From NCBI GenBank assembly GCA_022560735.1, contig JADFSO010000001.1, positions 208,953 through 263,716 on the forward strand: a stretch of 54,764 nucleotides of DNA, written 5' to 3'. This DNA comes from Pseudomonadota bacterium. Lineage in GTDB: Bacteria > Pseudomonadota > Gammaproteobacteria > Steroidobacterales > MnTg04. The position numbers and the translations under genes were made by a program. This document shows, in pieces, positions 10,609 to 20,913 of the stretch; position 1 is the first letter of the stretch; each line of letters starts with the position of its first letter. Under the pieces are notes generated by a model, which made no database searches, was not told the DNA's origin, and saw only the letters and a list, made by a program, of their open reading frames with translations.

Positions 10609-12026
10609 TGATTGGCGGCAGCTTGCAAAAGATCAGCGCACGACTCGCCGGCCAGCTGCATGGCAACGACGCAAAATTCATCGGCGTGTCGATCGACAGC
10701 CGCACGCTGTCGGCCGGTGAGCTGTTTGTCGCGATCCAGGGCGAGCGCTTCGATGGTCACGATTTCGTGCCTGCCGTCGCCGATACAGGGGCGGCTGGCG
10801 CGCTCGTTCACCAGTTGCAAGAGCTTGCCCTGCCCCAGGTGTGCGTCGGCGATACCCGGCTGGCACTGGGGCAGATGGCGACCGCCTGGCGGCAGGAATT
10901 CGATATCCCGGTGATCGGCGTCACCGGCAGCAACGGCAAGACCACGGTCAAGGAAATGCTGGCGTCGATCATGGCGCGGCGCGGACCGGTACTCAGCACG
11001 CGCGGTAATCTGAATAACGCTATCGGCGTGCCGCTGACCTTGCTGGAGCTGGCAAAGGAGCATCGCTCCGCGGTCATCGAGATGGGTGCGAACCATGCCG
11101 GCGAAATAGCCGGGCTGACCGCGCTCACTCGCCCGACGGTCGGTTTGGTCACCAACGCCGGCAGTGCACACCTCGAGGGTTTTGGCAGCCCGGAAGGGAT
11201 AGCCCGGGCGAAAGGCGAGTTGTTCGACGGCTTGCCGGCCGACGGTACCGCGATCATCAACACGGATCAGGAATACGCCGGGCTCTGGAAGCAACTGGCC
11301 GGCAACCGGGAGATCATCGGTTTTGGACTGGGCAGGGACGCCCGGTTCACCGCCGGCGATGTGTCGCAGGGTGTCCGCGATGGACAACCCTGGCTCAGTT
11401 TTTCGATGACCACGCCGCTCGGCAGTATTCCGCTCGAGTTGAACTTTGCCGGTACGCACAACGTGATGAATGCGCTGGCCGCGGCGGCCGCGGCAGCCGC
11501 GGCGGGCGCGGGTATCGATGATATACGCGAGGGTTTGCAAGCCGCCCGGCAACTGGCCGGACGCCTGCAATTGCTCAGTCGTAAAGGCGGCGGCTGGCTG
11601 ATCGACGACAGCTATAACGCCAACCCGGTATCGGCCCGGGCCGCAATGGAATTCGCGGCCAGTCTCGGCGGGCAGCACTGGCTGGTCCTCGGAGACATGG
11701 GCGAACTCGGGCCGGATGCCGAGACCATGCATCACGAGCTGGGGCTGGTGGCCGGCGAACTCGGTTTCGATCGGGTTTACAGCTGCGGTGACCTGGCGGC
11801 CAGGGCGGCGGCCGCTTTCCCGGGCGAGAGCCGGTGCTTCGACGGCCTGGACGCGTTGATCGATGCGCTGAGCAAGGATCTGCCGGCCGCGCATGCAAAC
11901 GGCAGCGGCGACAGCAACGAACAGGTTATTCCGTTGCTCAAGGCATCGAGGAGCATGCGTTTCGACAAGGTCGTCGATGCGCTGTGCAGGAACGCAACGG
12001 AAATCGGCGAGTCTCAGGGGGAATAA
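10608..12026 (+). CDS. murF: UDP-MurNAc-tripeptide--D-alanyl-D-alanine ligase MurF
   Basis: 472 residues, slightly longer than E. coli MurF (452). It attaches D-Ala-D-Ala to the UDP-MurNAc tripeptide in the cytoplasm. The N-terminal domain holds SIDSRTLSAGELFVAIQGER, the ATP loop is GVTGSNGKTTVKEML near residue 104, and the C-terminal domain has the Mur ligase core DDSYNANPVSARAAM near 330. A short Ala-rich tract (about residues 290-302) is repetitive but in a linker-like place. The ATG shares its A with the murE TGA. Ddl, which makes the D-Ala-D-Ala substrate, is encoded in the same operon. Confidence 0.96.
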   Translation: MIGGSLQKISARLAGQLHGNDAKFIGVSIDSRTLSAGELFVAIQGERFDGHDFVPAVADTGAAGALVHQLQELALPQVCVGDTRLALGQMATAWRQEFDIPVIGVTGSNGKTTVKEMLASIMARRGPVLSTRGNLNNAIGVPLTLLELAKEHRSAVIEMGANHAGEIAGLTALTRPTVGLVTNAGSAHLEGFGSPEGIARAKGELFDGLPADGTAIINTDQEYAGLWKQLAGNREIIGFGLGRDARFTAGDVSQGVRDGQPWLSFSMTTPLGSIPLELNFAGTHNVMNALAAAAAAAAAGAGIDDIREGLQAARQLAGRLQLLSRKGGGWLIDDSYNANPVSARAAMEFAASLGGQHWLVLGDMGELGPDAETMHHELGLVAGELGFDRVYSCGDLAARAAAAFPGESRCFDGLDALIDALSKDLPAAHANGSGDSNEQVIPLLKASRSMRFDKVVDALCRNATEIGESQGE

Positions 12027-12029
12027 AAA

Positions 12030-13115
12030 GTGCTGCTGTATCTAACGGATTATCTCAGTCAGCATTATTCGGGCTTCAATCTGTTCGGTTACCTGACCTT
12101 CAGGGCGATTCTCAGCGCGTTGACCGCGCTGAGTATTTCTCTGCTGGTGGGTCCATTGATGATCCGCCATCTGAGTATTCGCCAGATCGGCCAGCAGGTT
12201 CGCGATTTTGGCCCGATAACCCACTTGCCCAAAGCGGGCACGCCGACCATGGGTGGCGCGTTGATCCTGATCGCGATCTCGCTCAGTACGCTGTTGTGGT
12301 CCAGGCTCGATAATTATTATGTCTGGGTCGTGCTCGGGGTGACGCTGGCGTTCGGCACCATCGGTTTCATCGATGACTACCGAAAGTTGATTTTGAAAGA
12401 CTCGCAGGGCCTGTCGGTCCGGACGAAATTGTTCTGGCAGTCGATGGCCGCGATCACGGCCGCGCTGGTCCTTTATTACAACGCGCAGAACCCGGCCATC
12501 GAACATGCCTTGCTGATCCCGTTTTTCAAGGATTGGCTCATTCCGCTCGGCGGCTTTTACCTGGTGTTCACCTACTTCGTGATCGTCGGCACCAGCAACG
12601 CGGTCAATCTCACCGATGGGCTGGATGGCCTGGCGATCATGCCTTGCGTGCTGGTTTCCGGTGCCTTGGGTATTTTCGCTTATGCCTCGGGCAACATCGT
12701 CATTGCCGAGTACCTCGGTATTCCGTATATCGCCGGGTCGGGTGAAATGATGGTGTTCTGTGCCTCGCTGGCCGGCGCCGGGCTGGGGTTCCTCTGGTTC
12801 AACACTTATCCGGCACAGGTTTTTATGGGCGATATCGGTGCGCTCGCGCTGGGCGCCGCGATTGGTGTGGTCGCCGTCATCGTGCGCCAGGAATTGATCC
12901 TGCTGGTGATGGGTGGCGTATTCGTGATCGAAACGGTCTCGGTCATTTTGCAAGTGGCTTCGTTCAAGCTGACCGGCAAGAGAATTTTCCGCATGGCGCC
13001 GCTGCACCATCACTATGAGCTCAAGGGATGGGCGGAGCCCAAGGTCATCGTGCGGTTCTGGATTATTACGGTGATCCTGGTGCTGGTCGGATTGTCGTCG
13101 TTGAAGATTCGCTGA
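12030..13115 (+). CDS. mraY: phospho-MurNAc-pentapeptide translocase MraY
   Basis: 361 residues (E. coli 360), a polytopic membrane protein with about ten helices. It transfers phospho-MurNAc-pentapeptide to undecaprenyl phosphate, giving lipid I. Active-site blocks are [11 protein letters not shown] near residue 113, [13 protein letters not shown] near 190, [14 protein letters not shown] near 265, and the histidine motif [13 protein letters not shown] near 323. The start is GTG at 12030, three bases after murF and preceded by AGGGGGAA as ribosome binding site; no nearby ATG fits. The neighbours supply its substrate (MurF) and use its product (MurG). Confidence 0.97.
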   Translation: MLLYLTDYLSQHYSGFNLFGYLTFRAILSALTALSISLLVGPLMIRHLSIRQIGQQVRDFGPITHLPKAGTPTMGGALILIAISLSTLLWSRLDNYYVWVVLGVTLAFGTIGFIDDYRKLILKDSQGLSVRTKLFWQSMAAITAALVLYYNAQNPAIEHALLIPFFKDWLIPLGGFYLVFTYFVIVGTSNAVNLTDGLDGLAIMPCVLVSGALGIFAYASGNIVIAEYLGIPYIAGSGEMMVFCASLAGAGLGFLWFNTYPAQVFMGDIGALALGAAIGVVAVIVRQELILLVMGGVFVIETVSVILQVASFKLTGKRIFRMAPLHHHYELKGWAEPKVIVRFWIITVILVLVGLSSLKIR

Positions 13116-13127
13116 CAGGTTTTCCCG

Positions 13128-14531
13128 ATGCCAGGTAGCGGTCAACAAAATCATTTAATGGCGGGCGCCGAGCCGGTCGGTAATGGCGTGCGCTGCCGCA
13201 GCCTGGTGCTCGGGCTGGGCGTCACCGGTTTGTCGCTGGCCCGCTTCCTGTCGGCGCAGGGCGATGCGGTGCTGATTGCCGATACCCGGGAGAAACCGCC
13301 GGGGCTGGAGGCTTTGCAAAAAGAGGGTCTGGATGTCGAGCTGGCGCTGGGTGCATACCCGGCCGGCTGGCTGGATCGGGTCGATCGGGTCCTGGTCTCG
13401 CCGGGTGTTCCCCTCGACCACCCGGTGTTGCTGGAGGCAAAGACCCGGGGCCTGCCCATGGGTAACGACATCGGTCTGCTGGCACAGCGTGCCCGCGACA
13501 CCGGCGTGCCGCTGGTCGCCATCACCGGCTCCAACGGCAAAAGCACGGTCACCACCATGTTGGCGGCGATGCTCGAGAAGGCCGCGGTCCGGACCAGGAC
13601 CGGCGGCAACCTGGGCACGCCTGCGCTCGAGTTGCTGCGTGGAGACGCCCCCGAACTGTACTTGCTGGAATTGTCCAGTTTTCAGCTTGACCTGGTCTTT
13701 GGCCTGCAGGCAAAGGTCGCGGCCTTGCTCAATCTTTCGCCAGATCACCTGGATCGCTATGCCGACTTTGCCGCCTATGCGGCCAGCAAGGCGAGGATAT
13801 TCGATGGCTGTGAAACAGCGATCGTCAATCGCGACGATGCCACGGTGATGTCGCTGCTGCCGCCTGCATGCGAGTACCTGAGTTTTGGCCTGGATGCCCC
13901 CGGCGAAAATAATTTTGGTTTACTGGGCGATGGATTGAGCGACGCAGACTGTTTTCTTGCGCGCGGTAATGAAGCGCTGCTCGCCGCAGCCGAGCTACCG
14001 CTTGCCGGCCGGCACAACCTGGCCAATGCGCTGGCGGCGCTGGCGCTGGCCGACGTCCTGTTGGTGCCCATGGATAGCTGTGTGAGCGCGCTGCGCGGGT
14101 ACACCGGCTTGCCCCACCGAACCCAGCTGGTTGTCGAGCGCGATGGCATTCGCTGGGTCGATGATTCCAAGGGCACCAATGTCGGTGCCGCGGTCGCCGC
14201 GGCCGCAGGCTTGCAAGGCCCGTTGCTGCTGATCGCCGGGGGGCAGGCCAAGGCCCAGGATTTTTCCCCGCTGGCGGCGGCGCTGGCCGGCAAAGCGAGA
14301 TCTGCGATCCTGATCGGCCAGGATGCAGACGCAATCGCCGAGGTGCTGCGCCCGGTTTGCCCCGTAACTCATGCCGGCAGTATGCGTGAGGCCGTCGAGA
14401 TCGCCCACGCGCAGGCGCGCTGCGGGGACACGGTGCTGTTGTCGCCGGCTTGCGGCAGCCAGGATATGTTTGCCGATTTTAGCGAACGCGGCCGGGTTTT
14501 CGCAGCCGCCGTGGCCGAGGTGCTTGCGTGA
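13128..14531 (+). CDS. murD: UDP-MurNAc-L-alanine--D-glutamate ligase MurD
   Basis: 467 residues (E. coli 438). It adds D-glutamate to UDP-MurNAc-L-Ala. The Rossmann-like N-terminal domain begins at LVLGLGVTGLSLARFL near residue 26, the ATP loop ITGSNGKSTVTTML follows near 133, and DDSKGTNVGAAVAA near 345 is the MurD C-terminal signature. The extra length is mainly at the N-terminus: starting at the ATG at 13158 would remove ten residues and may be the true start. Its stop overlaps the ftsW GTG start, indicating translational coupling. Confidence 0.95.
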   Translation: MPGSGQQNHLMAGAEPVGNGVRCRSLVLGLGVTGLSLARFLSAQGDAVLIADTREKPPGLEALQKEGLDVELALGAYPAGWLDRVDRVLVSPGVPLDHPVLLEAKTRGLPMGNDIGLLAQRARDTGVPLVAITGSNGKSTVTTMLAAMLEKAAVRTRTGGNLGTPALELLRGDAPELYLLELSSFQLDLVFGLQAKVAALLNLSPDHLDRYADFAAYAASKARIFDGCETAIVNRDDATVMSLLPPACEYLSFGLDAPGENNFGLLGDGLSDADCFLARGNEALLAAAELPLAGRHNLANALAALALADVLLVPMDSCVSALRGYTGLPHRTQLVVERDGIRWVDDSKGTNVGAAVAAAAGLQGPLLLIAGGQAKAQDFSPLAAALAGKARSAILIGQDADAIAEVLRPVCPVTHAGSMREAVEIAHAQARCGDTVLLSPACGSQDMFADFSERGRVFAAAVAEVLA

Positions 14532-15730
14532 GCACGCCGGCGATCACCATGTATAACGCCGGCCTGCCGCGGCGAAGCTACCTGGACCCGGTGCTGGTTG
14601 GGCTGACCGCAACCTTGTTGCTGCTGGGCCTGGTCATGATGACATCGGCCTCGATCAGCATCGCCGAAAATGAAACCGGCAATGCGTTTTATTACCTGCA
14701 GAAACAGGCGATGTTCCTGTTGCTCGCCCTGACCGGCGGTTTCATGGCGATGCTGATCCCGACGCAACTGTGGCAACGAACCGGCCCATTGTTGCTGTTG
14801 CTCGGGCTGGCCTTGCTGGTCCTGGTCTTGTTGCCGGGTGTCGGCAGCACGGTCAACGGGGCGACCCGCTGGATAAATTTCGGGCCTGTTTCGCTACAGG
14901 TTTCCGAGCCGGCCCGCTTGTTGATCGTGATGTACCTGTGCGGGTACCTGGTTCGCCGGCGCGAAGCCCTGCAGACGAATTTTACCGGTTTGGCCGGACC
15001 GGTTTTCCTGGTTGGCCTGGCCTGCGCCTTGTTGCTCGCGGAACCCGACTTTGGCGCGGCGACGGTGCTGCTGGGAACGACGCTGGGCCTGCTGTTTCTC
15101 GGCGGCGTGCGCCTGCGGGATTTTCTGATGCTGTTTGTCGCCGTGATCGGCGCCCTGGCGGTACTCGCGGTCTCTACGCCATACCGGCTAAAAAGACTCA
15201 CCGGTTTTCTCGACCCCTGGGCGGATCCGTTCGATTCCGGGTTTCAGCTTACCCAGTCGCTGATCGCCGTGGGTCGCGGCGAATGGCTGGGTGTCGGGCT
15301 GGGCAACAGCGTGCAGAAAATGTTCTACCTGCCTGAGGCGCACACCGATTTCGTATTCGCGGTGATTGCCGAGGAACTGGGCTTTGCCGGCGTGCTGCTG
15401 ATCGTCTGTTTGTTCCTGCTGGTGGTCTGGCGCGCTTTCTGGCTGGCGCGATACTCGGCCGAGGCCGGCCGCTATTACCAGGCCTACCTGGCTGCCGGTC
15501 TCGGCATCTGGCTGGGATTGCAGGCGTTTATCAATATGGGGGTCAACCTGGGTCTGCTGCCCACCAAGGGGCTGACCCTGCCGATCCTCAGTTACGGCGG
15601 CAGCAGCTTGCTGGTGACCTTTGTCGCGCTCGGGTTGTTGCTGAGGATTCGCCTGGAGCTGGGCCAGATCGGCGCTCACGGCGGCGCCCGCAAACGGCAG
15701 GTGGCCCGCAGCCGGAGGTCGCGCAGATGA
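14528..15730 (+). CDS. ftsW: septal peptidoglycan glycosyltransferase FtsW (SEDS family)
   Basis: 400 residues with about ten transmembrane helices. FtsW polymerises lipid II at the septum together with FtsI. SEDS-family blocks are visible: a long hydrophobic N-terminal half with GATRWINFGPVSLQVSE near 115, LLAEPDFGAATVLLGT near 170 (with the catalytic-loop region later), FLDPWADPFDSGFQLTQSL near 230, LPEAHTDFVFAVIAEELG near 268, and PTKGLTLPILSYGGSSL near 340. The start is GTG at 14528, overlapping the murD TGA. The C-terminus is basic (RRSRR). The stop overlaps the murG ATG. Confidence 0.96.
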   Translation: MSTPAITMYNAGLPRRSYLDPVLVGLTATLLLLGLVMMTSASISIAENETGNAFYYLQKQAMFLLLALTGGFMAMLIPTQLWQRTGPLLLLLGLALLVLVLLPGVGSTVNGATRWINFGPVSLQVSEPARLLIVMYLCGYLVRRREALQTNFTGLAGPVFLVGLACALLLAEPDFGAATVLLGTTLGLLFLGGVRLRDFLMLFVAVIGALAVLAVSTPYRLKRLTGFLDPWADPFDSGFQLTQSLIAVGRGEWLGVGLGNSVQKMFYLPEAHTDFVFAVIAEELGFAGVLLIVCLFLLVVWRAFWLARYSAEAGRYYQAYLAAGLGIWLGLQAFINMGVNLGLLPTKGLTLPILSYGGSSLLVTFVALGLLLRIRLELGQIGAHGGARKRQVARSRRSRR

Positions 15731-16857
15731 GCGGTCCGGTCATGATCATGGCGGGGGGGACGGGAGGCCACGTGTACCCGGCGCTTGCCGTCGCCCGCGG
15801 GCTTGCGGCCATGGGCAGGGATGTCGTCTGGCTGGGTACGCGGCGCGGACTCGAAGGCAGGATCATTCCGCAGCAACAAATACCGATCGAGTGGATATCG
15901 GTCTCCGGTCTGCGGGGCAAGGGCGTGGTCAGCTGGCTGCTGGCGCCGTTTCGATTGCTCAGGGCGCTTTTTCAGGCCTTATCGATCCTGCGAAAAACCA
16001 GGCCGTCGGTGGTGCTCGGCATGGGCGGTTTTGTTTCCGGCCCCGGCGGGCTGGCAGCCCGCCTGCTCGGTCGCCGGCTGGTCATACACGAGCAAAACGC
16101 CGTCGCTGGTCTGACCAACCGCTCGCTCGCACGGATCGCGGATCGTGTCCTGGAAGCGTTTCCGGGCAGCTTTCCGAACCCCGGGCACATCCGCTCCGGG
16201 GTCGAGACGGTCGGCAACCCGGTCCGCGATGAAATACTTTCGCTGGCCGAACCAGGCCGGAGAATGGCGGGGCGCAGTGGCAGCCTGCGCCTGCTTGTCC
16301 TGGGCGGCAGCCAGGGTGCGTTGCGCCTCAACACGATGACGCCTTTGGCGTTGGCGCAAATCGATGGCGGCCAGCGGCCGCAGGTGTGGCACCAGGCCGG
16401 TGCTAAGACCCTGGACCAGGCAAAGTCTGCGTACCGGCTGCATGACGTCGATGCGCGCGTGGAACCGTTTATCGAACAAATGGCCGACGCCTATGGCTGG
16501 GCGGACCTGGTGATTTGTCGCGCCGGTGCATTGACCGTATTCGAACTGGCGGCCGCCGGGCTGGCCGCAGTGCTGGTGCCGTTCCCGTCGGCCGTCGATG
16601 ATCACCAGACCCTGAATGCCGATTGGCTGGTTCGCGCGGGGGCTGCCGTACTGCTACCCGAAGCAGACCTGTCGGCGGATTCGCTGGCCGCCATGATTTT
16701 GAAATTTTCCGGCGATCGGCAAGGCCTGCTCGATATGGCTGGCCGGGCCAGGGCGCTGGCTGCTCCCGGCGCCTGCGGCAAGGTCGTGCGCGCCTGTCTT
16801 GGCACCCTGGGCGATGAGCCGGGTTCTGCCTCGAGCCGGCAGAAGGGCGGGTCATGA
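15727..16857 (+). CDS. murG: lipid II synthase MurG (GT28 glycosyltransferase)
   Basis: 376 residues (E. coli 355). MurG adds GlcNAc to lipid I on the inner face of the membrane, giving lipid II. The N-terminal glycine loop [16 protein letters not shown] near residue 9 and the second glycine-rich loop [12 protein letters not shown] near 195 are diagnostic; [26 protein letters not shown] near 260 carries the nucleotide-sugar-binding E-L-x-x-x-G-x-P-like region. The ATG at 15727 overlaps the ftsW TGA, and the stop overlaps the murC ATG. A C-terminal tail (SSRQKGGS) extends slightly past the usual end. Confidence 0.96.
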   Translation: MSGPVMIMAGGTGGHVYPALAVARGLAAMGRDVVWLGTRRGLEGRIIPQQQIPIEWISVSGLRGKGVVSWLLAPFRLLRALFQALSILRKTRPSVVLGMGGFVSGPGGLAARLLGRRLVIHEQNAVAGLTNRSLARIADRVLEAFPGSFPNPGHIRSGVETVGNPVRDEILSLAEPGRRMAGRSGSLRLLVLGGSQGALRLNTMTPLALAQIDGGQRPQVWHQAGAKTLDQAKSAYRLHDVDARVEPFIEQMADAYGWADLVICRAGALTVFELAAAGLAAVLVPFPSAVDDHQTLNADWLVRAGAAVLLPEADLSADSLAAMILKFSGDRQGLLDMAGRARALAAPGACGKVVRACLGTLGDEPGSASSRQKGGS

Positions 16858-18275
16858 ACACCCCTATGCGGCGGATCAACCGGATTCATTTTGTCGGGAT
16901 CGGCGGGGTCGGCATGGGCGGGATTGCCGAGGTGCTGATCAACCTGGGTTACCAGGTTCAAGGCTCGGATCTGCGCCACAGCCGGGTCACGAGGCGGCTG
17001 GAGTCGCTGGGGGCGAGTATTGCCATCGGTCACGCGGCTGAAAATGTCGGTGCTGCGGATGTGATCGTCGTATCCAGCGCGATCGGCGCAGACAACCCCG
17101 AGATCGCCGCGGCCAGGCAGCGGCGCCTGCCGGTCGTGCAGCGTGCGGAAATGCTGGCCGAGTTGATGCGTTTCCGCTACGCGATCGCGGTTGCCGGTAC
17201 CCATGGCAAGACCACGACGACCAGCCTGATCGCCTCGGTGCTGGCCGAAGGCGGTGAGGACCCGACCTTTGTCGTCGGTGGATTGCTCAAGAGCGCCGGC
17301 ACCAACGCGCGCCTGGGGACCGGTCGCTACCTGGTTGCCGAGGCCGACGAGAGCGATGCCTCTTTTATGCATCTGCAACCGATGCTCGCCGTGCTGACCA
17401 ATATCGACGCCGACCATCTCGAAACCTATGGCGGTGACTTCTCCAGGCTGCGGCAGAGCTTTATCGATTTTATTCATAACCTGCCTTTTTACGGGCTCGC
17501 CGTAGTCTGCCTGGACGATGAGGGCGTTGCCGATGTACTCGATGAGATCGCCAGACCGGTAACGACCTATGGCCTGAGCGCGGCTGCCGATGTGCGGGCG
17601 GAGAATGTCCGGCAACAAGGTGCGAGTTGCAGTTTCACTGCGCTTCGGCCGGACCGTGAGCCGCTGGCGATTACCCTGAATCTTCCCGGCGTGCATAACG
17701 TCAGAAACGCGCTGGCCGCGATCAGCGTCGCCCATGAACTCGATATTGCCGACGATGCCGTAGCCCGGGCGTTGCGGGAATTCGCCGGTATCGACCGGCG
17801 CTTCCAGGTCCAGGATATTCAGTTGGGCGGTCGCCAGGTTCTGCTGATCGACGACTACGGCCATCATCCGACTGCAATCAGCGCAGTGTTGGAATCGATC
17901 CGCTCTGGCTGGCCGGGACGGCGCCTGGTGCTTGCCTACCAGCCGCACCGGTATACCCGGACCCGGGATCTGTTTGCCCGGTTTGCCGAAGTCTTGTCCG
18001 GCGCAGATGTATTGCTGTTGTGTCCGGTTTATCCTGCCGGTGAACAGCCGATAGCGGGCGCCGACAGCCCGGCGCTGGCCGAAGCGATACGCTCACGCGG
18101 AGAGCTTGAGCCGATATTGCTGGGTGAACTCGCTGATTTGCCCGGGATGCTGGGCAAAACAGTCGCCGACGATGACATTGTTGCGTTGCTGGGCGCGGGC
18201 GATATCGGCACGCTCGCCGAAGACCTGCAAAATCAATCGCACTGCGGTCTGCCGACCGTGGAAGCCGGATCATGA
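16854..18275 (+). CDS. murC: UDP-MurNAc--L-alanine ligase MurC
   Basis: 473 residues. The first of the Mur ligases, joining L-alanine to UDP-MurNAc. It begins with a Rossmann block [17 protein letters not shown] near residue 11, has the ATP loop [15 protein letters not shown] near 117, the motif [13 protein letters not shown] near 163 and the C-terminal [14 protein letters not shown] near 335. The ATG at 16854 overlaps the murG stop by four bases; a second ATG two codons later (16863) is also possible. It ends overlapping the murB start. All four ADP-forming Mur ligases (C, D, E, F) are therefore within this operon. Confidence 0.96.
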   Translation: MNTPMRRINRIHFVGIGGVGMGGIAEVLINLGYQVQGSDLRHSRVTRRLESLGASIAIGHAAENVGAADVIVVSSAIGADNPEIAAARQRRLPVVQRAEMLAELMRFRYAIAVAGTHGKTTTTSLIASVLAEGGEDPTFVVGGLLKSAGTNARLGTGRYLVAEADESDASFMHLQPMLAVLTNIDADHLETYGGDFSRLRQSFIDFIHNLPFYGLAVVCLDDEGVADVLDEIARPVTTYGLSAAADVRAENVRQQGASCSFTALRPDREPLAITLNLPGVHNVRNALAAISVAHELDIADDAVARALREFAGIDRRFQVQDIQLGGRQVLLIDDYGHHPTAISAVLESIRSGWPGRRLVLAYQPHRYTRTRDLFARFAEVLSGADVLLLCPVYPAGEQPIAGADSPALAEAIRSRGELEPILLGELADLPGMLGKTVADDDIVALLGAGDIGTLAEDLQNQSHCGLPTVEAGS

Positions 18276-19171
18276 ACGCGCTGGCCGGCACCGCGATCCG
18301 CGGCCGGATCCGGCACAACGAGCCGATGAGCCGGCATACTTCCTGGCGTGTGGGCGGCCCTGCCGATGTTTACTTTCAGCCGGCCGATGCGCAGGACCTG
18401 GCCGATTTTCTGGCCGGGCTGGATAGCGGCACCGAAATCCACTGGCTCGGTCTCGGCAGTAATTTGCTGGTTCGCGATGGCGGATTGCGCGGGGTCGTTA
18501 TCGCGACTCACCCCGGCCTGGCGAAGCTGCAGCGGCTCGACAACGGCTTGGTGCGGGCCGAGGCCGGCGTTGCCTGCGCCAAGCTGGCCAGGCAATGCGC
18601 CCGCTGGAAACTCGGACCGGCCGAATTCTTCGCCGGGATACCAGGCACGGTCGGCGGTGCGCTGGCGATGAATGCCGGGGCCTTCGATGGCGAAACCTGG
18701 CAACAGGTTGCCGCGGTCGAGACGGTCGACCGGGCCGGCCGGATTCGGACCCGGCAACGGCTTGAATTCGAGGTGTCCTACCGCACCGTCAAAATGCCTG
18801 CCGTTGAATGGTTTGTCGCCGGCTTGTTCGATTTCGCCGAGCAGGCGGACGCGAGCATCGATGGCATCCGCAGATTGCTCGCGCGGCGCAAGCAGAGTCA
18901 GCCGATCGGCCTGCGCAGCTGCGGCTCCGTTTTCCGCAACCCGCAGGACGATCACGCGGCACGCCTGATCGACGCCTGCGGGATGAAAGGCTTGCGTCTT
19001 GGCGGTGCGGAGGTTTCCGGTAAGCACGCCAATTTCATTATCAACACCGGTGACGCGACGGCGGCCGATGTCGAACGCCTGATCGAAAAAATTCAGCGCC
19101 AGGTACGCGAGGAACACGGCGTCGAGCTGGTGGCCGAGGTCAGGATCGTGGGAGAGAGTCTTGCAGACTGA
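18272..19171 (+). CDS. murB: UDP-N-acetylenolpyruvoylglucosamine reductase MurB
   Basis: 299 residues, the length of the shorter type II MurB (E. coli type I has 342). It reduces enolpyruvyl-UDP-GlcNAc to UDP-MurNAc with NADPH and FAD. Motifs: [17 protein letters not shown] near residue 16, [19 protein letters not shown] near 52, the FAD-binding [21 protein letters not shown] near 115, and [11 protein letters not shown] near 213 with the catalytic Ser. A conserved Glu lies in the C-terminal EVRIVG block. In E. coli murB lies outside the cluster; its place between murC and ddl is common in other proteobacteria. The ATG overlaps the murC TGA (ATGA). Confidence 0.95.
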   Translation: MNALAGTAIRGRIRHNEPMSRHTSWRVGGPADVYFQPADAQDLADFLAGLDSGTEIHWLGLGSNLLVRDGGLRGVVIATHPGLAKLQRLDNGLVRAEAGVACAKLARQCARWKLGPAEFFAGIPGTVGGALAMNAGAFDGETWQQVAAVETVDRAGRIRTRQRLEFEVSYRTVKMPAVEWFVAGLFDFAEQADASIDGIRRLLARRKQSQPIGLRSCGSVFRNPQDDHAARLIDACGMKGLRLGGAEVSGKHANFIINTGDATAADVERLIEKIQRQVREEHGVELVAEVRIVGESLAD

Positions 19172-20132
19172 GACGCGTAAGACGATTCGCGATGCAAACG
19201 CCTTTGGCCGCGTCGCCGTGGTCTATGGCGGGCTCTCGCCCGAGCGGGATATTTCCTTGCTGACCGGCGAGGCCGTGCTCGCGGCCCTGCAGGAAAAAGG
19301 CGTGGATGCCCACGGCGTCGATGCCGCCGATGATTTGCTCGAGGTGCTGGCGAGCGGCGGTTTTGACCGGGTCTGGATCGCATTGCACGGTCACGGCGGT
19401 GAAGACGGCAGTCTGCAAGGCGCGCTGCAGCTCATGGGTCTGCCATATACGGGCAGCGGCGTACAAGGATCGGCGCTGGCGATGGACAAGTACCGCAGCA
19501 AGCTGCTGATGCTCGGTTGTGGTCTGCCGACGCCGCCGTTTCGAGTGCTGACCGGCGTGGCCGACCTGGCTGGCCTGCCAGACGAGCTCGGTTTGCCGCT
19601 GGCGATCAAACCGGTCTGCGAAGGTTCCAGCCTGGGGATGAGCAAAGTCACCGATGCCGCGGATCTCGAGGCGGCATACGAGTTGGCTTGCCGGCATGAC
19701 GATTGCGTCATCGCGGAGCTGTGGCTGGATGGCGGCGAGTACACGACCGGCATTTTGCAAGGCGAAGCCCTGCCGATCATTCGCATAGAAACACCCCGCA
19801 GTTATTACGATTACCAGGCCAAGTATTTTAGCGACAGCACCCGGTATCACTGCCCGGCCGGTCTGTCCGCCGAGCAGGAGCTTCGCTTGCGCAAGATTTC
19901 CCTGCAGGTCTTTGCGGATATCGGTGGCGCAGGCTGGGGGCGGGTCGATTTCATTCTCGATGACCGGGGCGAAGCGCAAATCCTGGAAATCAACACGGTG
20001 CCCGGCATGACCAGCCACAGCCTGGTGCCCATGGCGGCGCAACAGCAGGGCATCGATTTTCCCGAGTTGTGCTGGCGCATTCTCGAAACCAGCTTCATAG
20101 CCCGCCAGCCGGTTGGGGGTGGTCATGCTTAA
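19161..20132 (+). CDS. ddl: D-alanine--D-alanine ligase Ddl
   Basis: 323 residues, an ATP-grasp enzyme that makes the D-Ala-D-Ala dipeptide used by MurF. Motifs: VAVVYGGLSPERDISLLTG near residue 18, ALHGHGGEDGSLQGALQLMG near 74, MDKYRSKLLMLGCGLPTP near 110, KPVCEGSSLGMSKV near 152, and the metal-binding ILEINTVPGMTSHSLVP near 277. The start appears to be TTG at 19161, overlapping murB by 11 bases and preceded by GGGAGAGAG; there is no in-frame ATG before the conserved core. The stop overlaps the ftsQ start region. Confidence 0.95.
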   Translation: MQTETRKTIRDANAFGRVAVVYGGLSPERDISLLTGEAVLAALQEKGVDAHGVDAADDLLEVLASGGFDRVWIALHGHGGEDGSLQGALQLMGLPYTGSGVQGSALAMDKYRSKLLMLGCGLPTPPFRVLTGVADLAGLPDELGLPLAIKPVCEGSSLGMSKVTDAADLEAAYELACRHDDCVIAELWLDGGEYTTGILQGEALPIIRIETPRSYYDYQAKYFSDSTRYHCPAGLSAEQELRLRKISLQVFADIGGAGWGRVDFILDDRGEAQILEINTVPGMTSHSLVPMAAQQQGIDFPELCWRILETSFIARQPVGGGHA

Positions 20133-20904
20133 CCGGCGCAATCGCAAACGCCAACGGCACGAACCGCTGATCGACTGGGTCGCGATCAGGCGGTTTGCGC
20201 TGGCCGGGGGCACCTTGCTCGCTGTTACCGCCTCGGTGATCTTCGTGTTCCTGCTGCTGGACCGGCCGGTCGCAAGCATTCAGGTGGATGGTCCGTTTGC
20301 CAGGGTCAATGCCAGCCAGATCGAGGCCGAGGTTCTCGCCAACATGCACGGCGGCTTCATTTCGCTGGATCTCGATGGCTTGTCAAGAACCATCGGGCGA
20401 TTGCCATGGGTGGACCAGGTGCGTATCAGGCGGCAATGGCCGAACGGTCTGCACATTACGCTGATCGAGCAACGCCCGGCGGCTCGCTGGGGTGAATCGG
20501 GTCTGCTCAATGTTCGCGGCGAGCTGTTCATAGCTGACAGCCGTCATGTGCCAGCCGGCTTGCCCTTTCTGGCCGGACCGCCGGGAACGGAAGCTGAAGT
20601 CGTCAAGCGCTTTCTGGAGGCACGTTCATATTTGTTGCCGCACGGGCTGGATGTCGTGGGGCTGGTGCGCGACCCGCGTGGCGCGTGGGATATGACGCTC
20701 AGTAACGGTGTCGCCGTCCGGTTGGGGCGGCATCGCGTCGATCAGCGGATCAGGCGCTACAGCGACCTGGTGCTGGATATCGTCGGCGCGGATCCGGGAA
20801 AGGTCGAATACGTCGATATGCGCTACAGCAACGGGTTCGCTATTGGCTGGCGTAAACAGGATGAGGCGGCGGTTGCCGCCCGGTTAACCGCACACAGCGG
20901 CTAA
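20125..20904 (+). CDS. ftsQ: cell division protein FtsQ
   Basis: 259 residues from the ATG at 20125, preceded by GGGGGTGG; a TTG at 20113 would add only four residues. The basic N-terminus (NRRNRKRQRH) is cytoplasmic, one transmembrane helix spans about residues 30-50, and the periplasmic part begins with a POTRA domain (VASIQVDGPFARVNASQIEAE onward, including LPWVDQVRIRRQWPNGLHI), then the FtsQ beta domain. FtsQ bridges FtsK to FtsB-FtsL in the divisome. It overlaps the ddl stop by eight bases, and ftsA starts nine bases after its stop. Confidence 0.94.
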   Translation: MLNRRNRKRQRHEPLIDWVAIRRFALAGGTLLAVTASVIFVFLLLDRPVASIQVDGPFARVNASQIEAEVLANMHGGFISLDLDGLSRTIGRLPWVDQVRIRRQWPNGLHITLIEQRPAARWGESGLLNVRGELFIADSRHVPAGLPFLAGPPGTEAEVVKRFLEARSYLLPHGLDVVGLVRDPRGAWDMTLSNGVAVRLGRHRVDQRIRRYSDLVLDIVGADPGKVEYVDMRYSNGFAIGWRKQDEAAVAARLTAHSG

Positions 20905-20913
20905 GGAAAAAGA

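Noticed and set aside
9001..11894. Long reverse frames opposite murE and murF
   Set aside because: They mirror the real plus-strand Mur ligases, which have all motifs; GC-rich shadows.
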